DNA of 8,432 bases from Marinobacter sp. GTDB taxonomy: Bacteria > Pseudomonadota > Gammaproteobacteria > Pseudomonadales > Oleiphilaceae. The stretch lies in assembly GCA_017643965.1 (NCBI GenBank), contig JAEPMM010000123.1:1-8432 (forward strand), read 5' to 3'. The notes under the pieces are model-generated. The model worked only from the letters and a program-made list of their open reading frames with translations, made no database searches and was not told the DNA's origin. The position numbers and the translations under genes are program-made. Every line of letters begins with the position of its first letter. The first letter of the stretch is position 1. Below are positions 1-6,198 of the stretch, piece after piece.

Positions 1-140
1 CCCCAGGTCAGGTGATCGTGAATGACCGCCTGGCCGATATCCAGAATACGGACATCGTACTGCCCCATGATGCCTGTGATTTCCGAGGTGAGCCCGGGCT
101 TGTCACGCCCGGACACATTGATCAGGACCAATTCACTCAC
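1..140 (-). CDS. serB: Phosphoserine phosphatase SerB, N-terminal part (runs off the window)
   Basis: Only the first 46 codons are visible; the gene continues beyond position 1. The peptide begins VSELVLINVSGRDKPGLTSE and continues through ILDIGQAVIHDHLTWG. This is the N-terminal ACT-like regulatory domain typical of Pseudomonas-type SerB, with the hallmark blocks LIN-G-D-PGLT and ILDIGQAVIH. The family removes the phosphate from O-phosphoserine in the last cytoplasmic step of serine synthesis; the catalytic HAD domain (DxDxT) lies outside the window. A GTG start at 138-140 is chosen because it matches where homologues begin and has an AAGAGGAG ribosome binding site upstream at 151-158. The start overlaps the end of parC by 8 bp, so the two genes are probably co-transcribed and translationally coupled. 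Recognition from memory of the family is strong, but the catalytic part is unseen. Confidence 0.88.
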   Translation of the reverse strand, partial: MSELVLINVSGRDKPGLTSEITGIMGQYDVRILDIGQAVIHDHLTW

Positions 141-2427
141 TGTCGGTGAACTCCTCTTCGGTGACCGTTCCGGCAGCCGGAATCACATCAATGCCGTCAA
201 CCCGTTGCAATCCGCGGGGCAGTTTGTGGCCACGGCGGCCACGCTCGCCCAGATAATGCTCCAGGTCACTGAACTGCAGCCCCATCTTGCGCTTGCCGGC
301 GCGAATCTCGAGGTTGTCATCCTCGGCGAACACCGCCACCGCAACCACGTACTCCTCACGGTTCTGAACCCGCGCCGAAGGAATACTGATGAGTTTGTTG
401 CCCTTGCCTTTGGCCAGTTCGGGCAGTTCATTGAGCGGGAACACCAGCATCCGCCCCTCATTGGAAATTGCACCGAGGAACAGCGGCTTGTCGGTCGCCG
501 GCACCACCACCGGCGGCATGATCCTGGCGCCCTTGGGCACACTGACCACGGCCTTGCCGTTGCGGTTCTTGCTGATCATGTCCTCCAGCGAGGTCACGAA
601 TCCGTACCCACCGTCGGTGACCAGCAGTACCTTACGGGAAGGATCTCCCATCAACAGGCCGGCGAAGGTGGCACCCGAGGGCGGATTGATCCGCCCGGTC
701 AACGGCTCGCCCTGCCCCCGGGCCGACGGCAGGCTGTGCGCCATCAGTGAATAGGCCCGCCCGGTGGAGTCGAGGAAAATCGCCTGCTGGTTGTTCCGCC
801 CTTTGGCGGCCATGGCGAAACGGTCGCCGGACTTGTAACTCAGGCCCTCCGGCTCGATGTCATGACCCTTGGCCGCGCGCACCCAGCCCTTGTCCGACAG
901 CACCACCGTGACCGGGTCGTTGGACACCAGGTCCAGGTCACTGAAGGCTCGGGCCTCCTCACGCTCAACGATCGGGGAGCGGCGATCATCGCCATAGGTT
1001 TCCGCATCGGCCAGCAATTCGGATTTGATCAGTTCGCGCAGACGCTCTTCCGATCCGAGGATGGACTGCAGCTCATCACGCTCGGCGGACAGCTCGTCCT
1101 GCTCACCGCGGATCTTCATTTCCTCAAGCTTGGCCAGGTGGCGCAGTTTCAGCTCCAGAATGGCTTCCGCCTGATCCGGCGACAGCCCGAAGCGCGACAT
1201 CAGCTCGGCCTTGGGTTTGTCTTCGGTACGGATAATCTCGATCACCTCATCGATGTTCAGATAGGCAATCAGCAAACCTTCCAACAGGTGCAGCCGCGCC
1301 AGAACTTTGTCGAGGCGGTACTGCAGGCGACGGGTCACGGTGGTGCGACGGAAGCTCAACCACTCCGTCAGCATGGTTTTCAGGCCCTTGACGGCGGGCC
1401 GGCCATCGTTGCCGATGACATTGATGTTCACCCGGTAGGTTTTCTCCAGATCGGTGCTGGCAAACATGTGCGCCATCAGCCCGTCCAGATCCACCCGGTT
1501 GGAGCGCGGCACAATCACCAGGCGGGTCGGGTTTTCATGGTCTGACTCGTCCCGCAGATCCGCCACCATCGGCAGCTTTTTCGCCTGCATCTGCTGGGCA
1601 ATCTGCTCCAGCACGCGGGCGCCGGACACATGGTGGGGCAGGTCGGTAATCACTATCTCACCGCTGTCCCGCATCCATTTGGCGCGCATCCGCAGGGAGC
1701 CGCGACCGGTCTCGTACATCTGGCGGATGTCTTTGCGCGGGGTAATGATTTCCGCCTCGGTGGGGAAATCCGGACCTTTGACGTGTTCACACAGGTCATC
1801 AACTGTGGCCTCAGGCTCATCGAGCAGGCGGATGCAGGCGGCGGTCACCTCACGCACGTTGTGGGGCGGGATGTCGGTGGCCATGCCTACCGCGATACCG
1901 GTGGTGCCGTTGAGCAGAACGTGGGGCAGCCGTGCCGGCAACACCGACGGCTCATCCATAGTGCCATCAAAGTTCGGCACCCAGTCGACGGTGCCCTGAC
2001 CCAGCTCACTCAGCAGCACATCGGCAAAGGCCGCCAGCCGGGATTCGGTGTACCGCATCGCGGCGAAAGATTTGGGATCGTCCGGGGACCCCCAGTTACC
2101 CTGGCCATCTACCAGCGGATAGCGATAAGAGAAAGGCTGGGCCATAAGCACCATGGCCTCATAACAGGCGCTGTCACCGTGAGGGTGAAACTTGCCCAGG
2201 ACATCACCCACGGTGCGGGCAGACTTTTTGTACTTCGAGGTGGACTTGAGACCCAGCTCGGACATGGCGTAAACAATGCGCCGCTGGACCGGCTTGAGAC
2301 CGTCACCCACATTCGGGAGTGCACGATCAAGGATGACGTACATGGAATAATCGAGGTAGGCCTTTTCCGTGTAGTCCCTCAGCGAAACCCGCTCAAAGCC
2401 TTCGTCCGTCGTCTGAAACTCTGGCAT
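133..2427 (-). CDS. parC: DNA topoisomerase IV subunit A (ParC)
   Basis: The 764-residue protein is the DNA cleavage/re-ligation subunit of topoisomerase IV. With ParE it separates linked daughter chromosomes. E. coli ParC is 752 residues. The N-terminal breakage-reunion domain starts with SLRDYTEKAYLDYSMYVI and GLKPVQRRI. The catalytic tyrosine is Y126 in AAMRYTE, next to R125, equivalent to E. coli Y120. The quinolone-determining loop HPHGDSACYE carries S86 and E90, the unmutated equivalents of E. coli S80 and E84. A charged helical stretch lies at about residues 420-475. The C-terminal beta-pinwheel (about 500-745) includes the ParC-typical SARGQGEPLTG, KGKGNKLISIPSA and GERGRRG...RGLQR blocks rather than a GyrA box. 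The ATG is preceded by AAGAGG at 2433-2438, 5 nt away. serB follows with an 8-bp overlap. Identification as ParC rather than GyrA is firm. Confidence 0.97.
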   Translation of the reverse strand: MPEFQTTDEGFERVSLRDYTEKAYLDYSMYVILDRALPNVGDGLKPVQRRIVYAMSELGLKSTSKYKKSARTVGDVLGKFHPHGDSACYEAMVLMAQPFSYRYPLVDGQGNWGSPDDPKSFAAMRYTESRLAAFADVLLSELGQGTVDWVPNFDGTMDEPSVLPARLPHVLLNGTTGIAVGMATDIPPHNVREVTAACIRLLDEPEATVDDLCEHVKGPDFPTEAEIITPRKDIRQMYETGRGSLRMRAKWMRDSGEIVITDLPHHVSGARVLEQIAQQMQAKKLPMVADLRDESDHENPTRLVIVPRSNRVDLDGLMAHMFASTDLEKTYRVNINVIGNDGRPAVKGLKTMLTEWLSFRRTTVTRRLQYRLDKVLARLHLLEGLLIAYLNIDEVIEIIRTEDKPKAELMSRFGLSPDQAEAILELKLRHLAKLEEMKIRGEQDELSAERDELQSILGSEERLRELIKSELLADAETYGDDRRSPIVEREEARAFSDLDLVSNDPVTVVLSDKGWVRAAKGHDIEPEGLSYKSGDRFAMAAKGRNNQQAIFLDSTGRAYSLMAHSLPSARGQGEPLTGRINPPSGATFAGLLMGDPSRKVLLVTDGGYGFVTSLEDMISKNRNGKAVVSVPKGARIMPPVVVPATDKPLFLGAISNEGRMLVFPLNELPELAKGKGNKLISIPSARVQNREEYVVAVAVFAEDDNLEIRAGKRKMGLQFSDLEHYLGERGRRGHKLPRGLQRVDGIDVIPAAGTVTEEEFTDSE
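151..158 (-). promoter_or_regulatory. serB ribosome binding site inside the parC 3' end
   Basis: Read on the minus strand, this is AAGAGGAG, ending 10 nt before the GTG start of serB. The same bases form the glutamate codons near the parC C-terminus (EEEFTDSE). The parC tail therefore supplies the initiation signal for serB, which decides the GTG start over any upstream alternative. Confidence 0.6.
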
Positions 2428-2477
2428 GGATGCCTCTTTTTACCTGTTGTGAATTCTGCCGGCTTTTCTTGTTCGCT

Positions 2478-2495
2478 CACCGGAATCGCCCGGTG
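2478..2495 (-). repeat. Perfect 6-bp inverted repeat in the parC leader
   Basis: CACCGG (2478-2483) and CCGGTG (2490-2495) are perfect complements around a 6-nt loop. If parC starts from the promoter at 2512-2541, this hairpin lies near the 5' end of a leader of about 75-80 nt. There is no T-run after it, so it is not an obvious terminator. It may affect leader stability, or it may be chance in GC-rich DNA. Confidence 0.3.
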
Positions 2496-2511
2496 CCGAA
2501 TCGGAGGCCAC

Positions 2512-2541
2512 ATTATATGGACGCGGGCGCAGATACACCAA
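2512..2541 (-). promoter_or_regulatory. Likely sigma70-type promoter of parC-serB
   Basis: On the minus strand there is an exact TATAAT -10 hexamer (2512-2517). An 18-bp spacer separates it from TTGGTG (2536-2541), which keeps the conserved TTG of the -35 element. Predicted transcription would start near 2505, about 78 nt before the parC ATG. The perfect -10 stands out in otherwise GC-rich sequence. The -35 match is only partial. Confidence 0.5.
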
Positions 2542-2570
2542 CAACCGCCACGCAATAGTTGGCGCCCCGC

Positions 2571-2614
2571 AAATTCCAAATTCCCTCAATAGCCATTTCC
2601 AATAGCGGAATTCC
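2571..2614. repeat. Cluster of short direct repeats in the parC/small-gene divergent region
   Basis: AAATTCC occurs twice in tandem (2571-2577 and 2578-2584). CAATAGC occurs twice, 13 bp apart (2587-2593 and 2600-2606), with another CAATAG at 2553-2558. A GGAATTCC palindrome sits at 2607-2614. The cluster lies between two divergent genes and is less GC-rich than the surrounding coding DNA, a pattern that fits regulator binding sites. No known operator consensus is recognised. Confidence 0.35.
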
Positions 2615-2697
2615 CGCATGGAGAGTCGGTAATGCTGCCCGTATGCTCGCCTCCAGTGAATAGATGACCGTTTTTCACCCTGAGCAAGCGGAACACT

Positions 2698-2952
2698 ATG
2701 AAACCGAATATCAAAGCCTGCGGGCAAGCCATGGTGACTGCCATGGTCAATGCGGGGCTCGCCCTGGCCCTGATGCTGCTGGTGGAGTTTGCCATCAGTG
2801 GCACCTTCCAGGTGGCAGAGCCCTATCTCTGGGCCGGACTGCTGATCTGGCTGGTGATCTTTGTGGCCCAGTTCTGGCGCCAACGCCACCTTTGCCGCTC
2901 GGACAACCGACGGCTCCTTAAACACCCCGCAGAAACCACCGACCTGCCCTGA
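2698..2952 (+). CDS. Small two-helix inner-membrane protein, unknown function
   Basis: I do not recognise this 84-residue protein. It has two likely membrane helices, about residues 11-33 (AMVTAMVNAGLALALMLLVE) and 44-60 (LWAGLLIWLVIFVAQFW). The short connecting loop is neutral to acidic. The C-terminal tail is rich in Arg/Lys/His (RQRHLCR, RRLLKH). By the positive-inside rule both ends should face the cytoplasm. The ATG at 2698 has a weak AGCGGA-like ribosome binding site about 6 nt upstream. An overlapping frame (2664-2921) gives a less protein-like sequence, and the hydrophobic pattern favours this frame. The gene is divergent from parC and is followed by a hairpin at 2962-2985, so it may be a single-gene transcript. 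It could be a conserved lineage-specific membrane protein; no role is claimed. Confidence 0.7.
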   Translation: MKPNIKACGQAMVTAMVNAGLALALMLLVEFAISGTFQVAEPYLWAGLLIWLVIFVAQFWRQRHLCRSDNRRLLKHPAETTDLP

Positions 2953-2961
2953 TCAACACAC

Positions 2962-2985
2962 CCGGGCCCGACCCTGCGGGCCTGG
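2962..2985 (+). terminator. GC-rich stem-loop after the small membrane gene
   Basis: A 9-bp stem (2962-2970 pairing with 2977-2985, with one G-U pair) closes a 6-nt loop, 9 nt after the stop codon. It has the position and strength of a terminator hairpin, but no T-run follows. Termination would have to be weak or Rho-assisted. It also separates this gene from the chemoreceptor gene downstream. Confidence 0.4.
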
Positions 2986-3016
2986 CCGTCAGAATCCGTG
3001 ATTAAAACGCAATTGC

Positions 3017-3025
3017 TGCTATGTT
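3017..3025 (+). promoter_or_regulatory. Possible extended -10 promoter for the chemoreceptor gene
   Basis: TGCTATGTT fits the extended -10 pattern TGnTATnnT. It lies in an AT-richer stretch 43 nt before the chemoreceptor start. No convincing -35 is seen. A flagellar sigma28 promoter (TAAA, about 15 nt, GCCGATAA) was looked for and not found. Weak evidence only. Confidence 0.25.
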
Positions 3026-3053
3026 AAAGGGAATTCTCCACCGTTCCCTTAAC
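3023..3053 (+). repeat. Bulged inverted repeat just before the chemoreceptor ribosome binding site
   Basis: GTTAAAGGGAA (3023-3033) pairs with TTCCCTTAAC (3044-3053). The result is 10 base pairs with a single bulged A at 3028 and a 10-nt loop. The right arm ends one base before the AGGTAGG ribosome binding site (3054-3060). It could be an operator or a leader hairpin that affects ribosome access. It is not followed by a T-run, so it is unlikely to be a terminator. Confidence 0.45.
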
Positions 3054-3067
3054 AGGTAGGCACTTTC

Positions 3068-4705
3068 ATGAATTTGAGCTCCGCACTCGGCCTGCGCACC
3101 AAGATCGCCCTGCCCTTCGCCATTACCACCATCGCCCTGGTGATCATCGGGCTGTTCAGTGTCAGAACTGCCCAGAATCTGGTTGCCGATACCGACAACA
3201 TTGCCGACCGGTTCCTGCCCGCAGTCAGCGAAGTGCTCAACGGAGACCGCGACCTCTATCAGGCCCTGGTGGCACAGATGGCGCTGATCGAAGCGGCCAG
3301 CGCCGGCGAGCCCACGAACGGCCTGGCCGGTGACTTCGACGAGAATGTCCAGCAGGCCAGAGACCGCATGGGCGAGGCAGCCAGACGACTGGCCGGAACC
3401 GGCGTATCCACGATCCTGACCGGGTACGATGCCGCCTTCGAGCGCTGGGAGCAGTCCGCGAGGAGCACGATGGCACTGGCCAGCGACGGCAACGCAGAGG
3501 ACGCCCGCGCCCGGATGCAGACCGGAGGCGCCACGCAGTTTTCCACCCTGCGGGACTATTTTGACAAGGTCGGCCTCCACGCCGACGAGCTGGCCCACGG
3601 GCGAGCCCGGGAAGCCTCGTCAGAGGGCCAGACCAGCTCGGTTGTCATTCTCTCCATCACCGCCGTTGCGGTCATCCTCAGCGTTGCGCTCTTCCTCGCC
3701 TTCATGAAGATGATCATCAGATCCATCGGCGTGCTCCGGGAACAGCTGGACAACATTGCCCAGGGTGAAGGCGATCTCACCCGCCGCATTCCGGTAGAGA
3801 ACGACGATGACCTGGGCCAGCTGGCCACCAGTTTCAACCAGGTGCTCGCCAACCTGCAGACGATGATCGGGGCTATCCAGCAGCTCAGTAACAAGCTCGA
3901 CGACGGCGCCCAGGAACTGGCCACCGCAGCAAGAGACAACAACAACGGCATCAGCAAGCAAACCGATTCCATCTCCATGGTGGCCACCGCCGTCAACGAA
4001 ATGCAGAGCGCCATTGAAGAGGTGGCCGGCAATGCCTCCCGGGCTGCGGAAATCACGCGCTCGGCGCAGGAAAAGGGCAACAACAGCGCAACCATCATTC
4101 GCAATTCGTCAGAGCAGGTGCGCCGTCTGGCGGCCCAGATCAACAAGGCGGTAGAGGTCATTCGCAAGCTCGCCCAGAATTCGGAAAACATCACGTCGGT
4201 GCTGGACGTGATCCGGGGCGTGGCCGATCAGACCAACCTGCTGGCCCTCAACGCCGCGATTGAAGCCGCACGAGCCGGCGAGCAGGGGCGCGGGTTCGCA
4301 GTGGTCGCCGATGAGGTGAGAACCCTTGCCCAGCGCACCCAGCAATCCACCGAAGACATCCAGGCCATGATCTCCACGTTGCAAAGCGGCGTGGCAGACA
4401 TTGTGTCGGTGATGGAAACGGGCAGCAAAGACGCGGTGGAAACTGAAAAGCTGGCCACGGAAGCCGAGAGTGAACTGAATGGCATCCTGGCGGCCATGGC
4501 AGACATCAGCGATATGAACATCAGCGTGGCGTCGGCGACGGAGGAACAAACCCAGGTGGTGGACGAGATCAATCGCAGCGTGACCGAAATCAACGATCTT
4601 GCTGCAGAGAGCGCACGGCGCTCGGAAGGCATCGATTCCATCAGCAAATCCCTGGCGGGCTACGCTGATGAACTCAAGGGCCAGACTGGCCGGTTCCGGG
4701 TCTGA
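3068..4705 (+). CDS. Methyl-accepting chemotaxis protein (transmembrane chemoreceptor)
   Basis: The 545-residue protein is a classical membrane chemoreceptor that signals through CheW/CheA to the flagellar motor. TM1 is at about residues 13-32. A helical periplasmic ligand domain of about 155 residues follows (33-190), probably a four-helix bundle; it lacks obvious ligand-pocket motifs, so the stimulus is unknown. TM2 is at 191-213 and a HAMP domain at about 214-266 (QGEGDLTRRIPV...DDLGQLATSFN). The cytoplasmic coiled-coil signalling domain follows, with the conserved hairpin tip at about 384-414 (ADQTNLLALNAAIEAARAGE, then GRGFAVVADEVRTLA). The C-terminus is TGRFRV, with no CheR-docking pentapeptide of the NWETF type. 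The ATG at 3068 has AGGTAGG 7 nt upstream. The gene stands alone, with no che or fli gene in the window, and converges with yceI. Confidence 0.95.
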   Translation: MNLSSALGLRTKIALPFAITTIALVIIGLFSVRTAQNLVADTDNIADRFLPAVSEVLNGDRDLYQALVAQMALIEAASAGEPTNGLAGDFDENVQQARDRMGEAARRLAGTGVSTILTGYDAAFERWEQSARSTMALASDGNAEDARARMQTGGATQFSTLRDYFDKVGLHADELAHGRAREASSEGQTSSVVILSITAVAVILSVALFLAFMKMIIRSIGVLREQLDNIAQGEGDLTRRIPVENDDDLGQLATSFNQVLANLQTMIGAIQQLSNKLDDGAQELATAARDNNNGISKQTDSISMVATAVNEMQSAIEEVAGNASRAAEITRSAQEKGNNSATIIRNSSEQVRRLAAQINKAVEVIRKLAQNSENITSVLDVIRGVADQTNLLALNAAIEAARAGEQGRGFAVVADEVRTLAQRTQQSTEDIQAMISTLQSGVADIVSVMETGSKDAVETEKLATEAESELNGILAAMADISDMNISVASATEEQTQVVDEINRSVTEINDLAAESARRSEGIDSISKSLAGYADELKGQTGRFRV

Positions 4706-4717
4706 TCCGGAATCGGC
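4689..4717 (+). terminator. Strong hairpin between convergent chemoreceptor and yceI genes
   Basis: An 11-bp stem (4689-4699 with 4707-4717, including one G-U pair) closes a 7-nt loop that contains the chemoreceptor TGA stop at 4703-4705. It lies in the short convergent gap and would fold on either strand. Neither strand has a T-run directly after the stem. It is therefore best read as a bidirectional 3'-end structure or Rho-assisted terminator rather than a textbook intrinsic one. A second small stem (TCGGC at 4713-4717, GCCGA at 4725-4729) competes with it. Confidence 0.5.
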
Positions 4718-4738
4718 AGCCGTGGCCGACAGGCAATC

Positions 4739-5323
4739 TTACTGGCGAATGCCTTCTACCGAAATCTCGATGTGAACGGTCTCAGAGGCTTTGCCGAGAT
4801 CCATCGGAATACCGAAGTCCGCCAGCTTCAGCTCGGTTTCCGCTTCAAACCCCATACGGTAGCCGCCCCAGGGGTCTTCACCATGGCCCAGCAATTCCGC
4901 TTCCAGCGTAATTTCCCGGGTGACTCCGCGAAGCGTGAAATCACCAATGATGTCCGCTTCGTCGCCGTCGTCATCCAGCTCAATGCGGGTGCTCTTGAAG
5001 GTGGCTTCCGGGTATTCCTCCACATAGAGGAAGTCTTCGTCGCGCAGGTGCTTGTCACGCTCGGCGTGATTGGAATCCACGCTGCTGGTGTCAATGGTGA
5101 CTTCCACCGAGCTGTTCTCGGGGTTCTCGGCGTCGTACACGAATTCACCATCGAAATCGTTGAAACGGCCATAGAGCCAGCTGTAGCCCAGGTGGGAAAT
5201 CTTGAAGGTTACAAACTGGTGAGCACCTTTCTTGTCAAACGCGTAGGTGCCACTGTGCTCAGAGGCCTGAACAGCCCCGACAAGCGACATGGATACGGCA
5301 GAAGCCAGCAACAGTTTTTTCAT
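4739..5323 (-). CDS. yceI: YceI family periplasmic lipid-binding protein
   Basis: The 194-residue protein follows E. coli YceI (191 residues) almost block for block. The blocks are FVTFKISHLGYSWLYGRF (about 37-54), SSVDSNHAERDKHLR (80-94), YPEATFKSTRIELDDDGDEADIIGDFTLRGVT, DPWGGYRMGFEAE and a final ISVEGIRQ. A signal peptide covers about residues 1-20 (MKK, a hydrophobic run, cut after VQA), so it is periplasmic. The family forms a lipocalin-like beta-barrel that binds polyisoprenoid molecules such as quinone-type tails; its exact role is unsettled. The ATG has AAGGAG (5330-5335) 6 nt upstream. It lies 67 bp downstream of the cytochrome b561 gene on the same strand, the arrangement of E. coli yceJ-yceI, so the two are probably one operon. 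The protein is acidic (a DDDGDEAD run at 117-124). Confidence 0.93.
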   Translation of the reverse strand: MKKLLLASAVSMSLVGAVQASEHSGTYAFDKKGAHQFVTFKISHLGYSWLYGRFNDFDGEFVYDAENPENSSVEVTIDTSSVDSNHAERDKHLRDEDFLYVEEYPEATFKSTRIELDDDGDEADIIGDFTLRGVTREITLEAELLGHGEDPWGGYRMGFEAETELKLADFGIPMDLGKASETVHIEISVEGIRQ

Positions 5324-5390
5324 AACACTCTCCTTTGATGAAACAGCCCGATCAGGGGCGAGTCGATGTTCGATTCAGGGATTGCGAACC

Positions 5391-5942
5391 CTATCGGCGG
5401 ATGCCCAGCATCCGGCGCAGGGTGTCGTCTTTGTCCAGCACATGGTGTTTGATCGCCGCGAGAGCATGAACGACAGCCAGCACGACAATTGCCCAGGTCG
5501 TCCAGTAGTGAACCTCTCCGGCGATGTCCTCCATGCCTTTCACCCGCCCGGTCACGGAGGGTACATCAAACCAGTTGAACACGCTGATCGCCGAGCCGTC
5601 GGCAGTGGATATCAGATAGCCGCTGACCATCGCGACAAACAACAACACATACAACAGCCCGTGGGCCACGTGCGCCGCCAGCACCTCCCAGCGCTGGTGG
5701 CTCGGCAGCGGGCGGGGCATCGGATTCATCAGGCGCCAGACTACCCGCAACACCACAGCGATAAACAGCAGGATGCCGATGCTGCGGTGAACGTCGGGAC
5801 CAAGCCGGTACCACTCGTCGTAATAGGAAAGACCCACCATGTAGTAGCCAAGGCCGAACAGACCAAACACGGCGATCGCCACCAGCCAGTGCGCCATGAT
5901 GCTGACAACGCCAAACTGGCTGGACGAATTGCGGATTTGCAT
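5391..5942 (-). CDS. Cytochrome b561 family membrane protein
   Basis: The 183-residue four-helix di-heme b protein resembles E. coli CybB/YceJ (about 176-188 residues). It probably passes electrons between the quinone pool and a periplasmic acceptor such as superoxide; the partner is not shown by sequence. Helices lie at about 13-37, 53-73, 88-111 and 145-164. Histidines at the expected ligand positions are H18 (SIMAHWL), H52 (GPDVHRSIG), H145 (GEVHYWTTW) and H159 (LAVVHAL). H18/H159 and H52/H145 would be the two heme pairs by analogy with CybB. H91 and H94 are further histidines in helix 3. The reading frame stays open to a TTG at 5990. The ATG at 5942 is preferred because homologues begin shortly before the first helix, and GAGG lies 11 nt upstream (slightly far). 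It is the first gene of a unit with yceI. Confidence 0.92.
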   Translation of the reverse strand: MQIRNSSSQFGVVSIMAHWLVAIAVFGLFGLGYYMVGLSYYDEWYRLGPDVHRSIGILLFIAVVLRVVWRLMNPMPRPLPSHQRWEVLAAHVAHGLLYVLLFVAMVSGYLISTADGSAISVFNWFDVPSVTGRVKGMEDIAGEVHYWTTWAIVVLAVVHALAAIKHHVLDKDDTLRRMLGIRR

Positions 5943-5989
5943 GAAGAGAAAAACCTCGCTCCCTGATTGATTTACATTCTCGACGCTCA

Positions 5990-6018
5990 AGTCTAGAAAG
6001 GCAGGCGGCCAAAACCAA
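5990..6018 (-). promoter_or_regulatory. Candidate promoter of the cytochrome b561-yceI unit
   Basis: On the minus strand, TTGGTT (6013-6018) lies 17 bp from TAGACT (5990-5995), a four-of-six match to the -10 consensus at ideal spacing. Predicted transcription starts near 5983, about 40 nt before the b561 ATG. Two inverted repeats at 6009-6032 and 6041-6055 lie on or just upstream of it, which supports a regulated promoter here. Each hexamer is only a moderate match. Confidence 0.4.
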
Positions 6019-6032
6019 CCGAAATGTTTTGG
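6009..6032. repeat. Perfect 7-bp inverted repeat over the b561 promoter -35
   Basis: CCAAAAC (6009-6015) and GTTTTGG (6026-6032) are perfect complements separated by 10 bp. They overlap the proposed -35 at 6013-6018. A related CCAAAC occurs at 6055-6060, so the half-site may be present three times. The position fits a repressor operator, but no known regulator consensus is recognised. Confidence 0.45.
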
Positions 6033-6040
6033 ATACCAAC

Positions 6041-6055
6041 GTCAGAATTTCTGAC
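6041..6055. promoter_or_regulatory. Perfect 15-bp palindrome GTCAGAATTTCTGAC, probable operator
   Basis: The two 7-bp arms (GTCAGAA and TTCTGAC) are exact complements around one central base. The inner part has the T-N11-A pattern (T6042, A6054) used by LysR-type regulators. Its centre is about 65 bp upstream of the proposed b561 start site, the usual place for a LysR-type recognition site. No regulator gene is in the window, so the binding protein is unknown; a TetR- or MarR-type factor is also possible. Confidence 0.5.
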
Positions 6056-6154
6056 CAAACCCCAGCCGGAAAGTTCAGATCTCCCGCCGTGGGCGCTTCC
6101 ACCGGACCGGCCCCAACAACCCTCACCTCGGTTAACCCCTATACCAAAGGTCTG

Positions 6155-6198
6155 ATACGGGTAATACGGATTGTTGGAAATGATCAGCGCGATAGAAT
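6155..6198 (+). promoter_or_regulatory. Candidate rightward promoter with upstream ATACGG direct repeat
   Basis: TTGTTG (6171-6176), a 16-bp spacer and TAGAAT (6193-6198, five of six to consensus) form a plausible sigma70 promoter. Transcription would start near 6205. Directly upstream, ATACGG appears twice, 9 bp apart (6155-6160 and 6164-6169), ending one base before the -35. Side-by-side direct repeats touching the -35 are a common layout for an activator site. The promoter leads into the 15-codon ORF at 6251 and possibly on to the EAL gene. Confidence 0.4.

Noticed and set aside
862..2592. Long plus-strand frames (227, 181 and 320 codons) antisense to parC
   Set aside because: These are shadow frames of GC-rich coding DNA. 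ParC itself is unambiguous over this whole stretch.
2440..2925. 161-codon minus-strand frame upstream of parC
   Set aside because: It runs antisense through the small membrane gene and the parC promoter, and its composition is not protein-like. The plus-strand hydrophobic protein is the better call.
3003..3052. Possible sigma28 (FliA) promoter before the chemoreceptor
   Set aside because: TAAA boxes exist, but no GCCGATAA-like partner lies at the right distance. The nearest candidate overlaps the ribosome binding site region.
3556..4194. 212-codon minus-strand frame within the chemoreceptor gene
   Set aside because: It is antisense to a clearly conserved HAMP/signalling region, and its Ser/Met/Leu-rich translation mirrors the coding strand.
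6130..6137. GGTTAACC palindrome
   Set aside because: An isolated 8-bp palindrome with no partner or clear promoter relation; likely chance.
6161..6171. GTAATACGGAT resembling a conserved stretch of 16S rRNA
   Set aside because: The match is about 10 bases only, with no flanking rRNA sequence, so it is coincidence.
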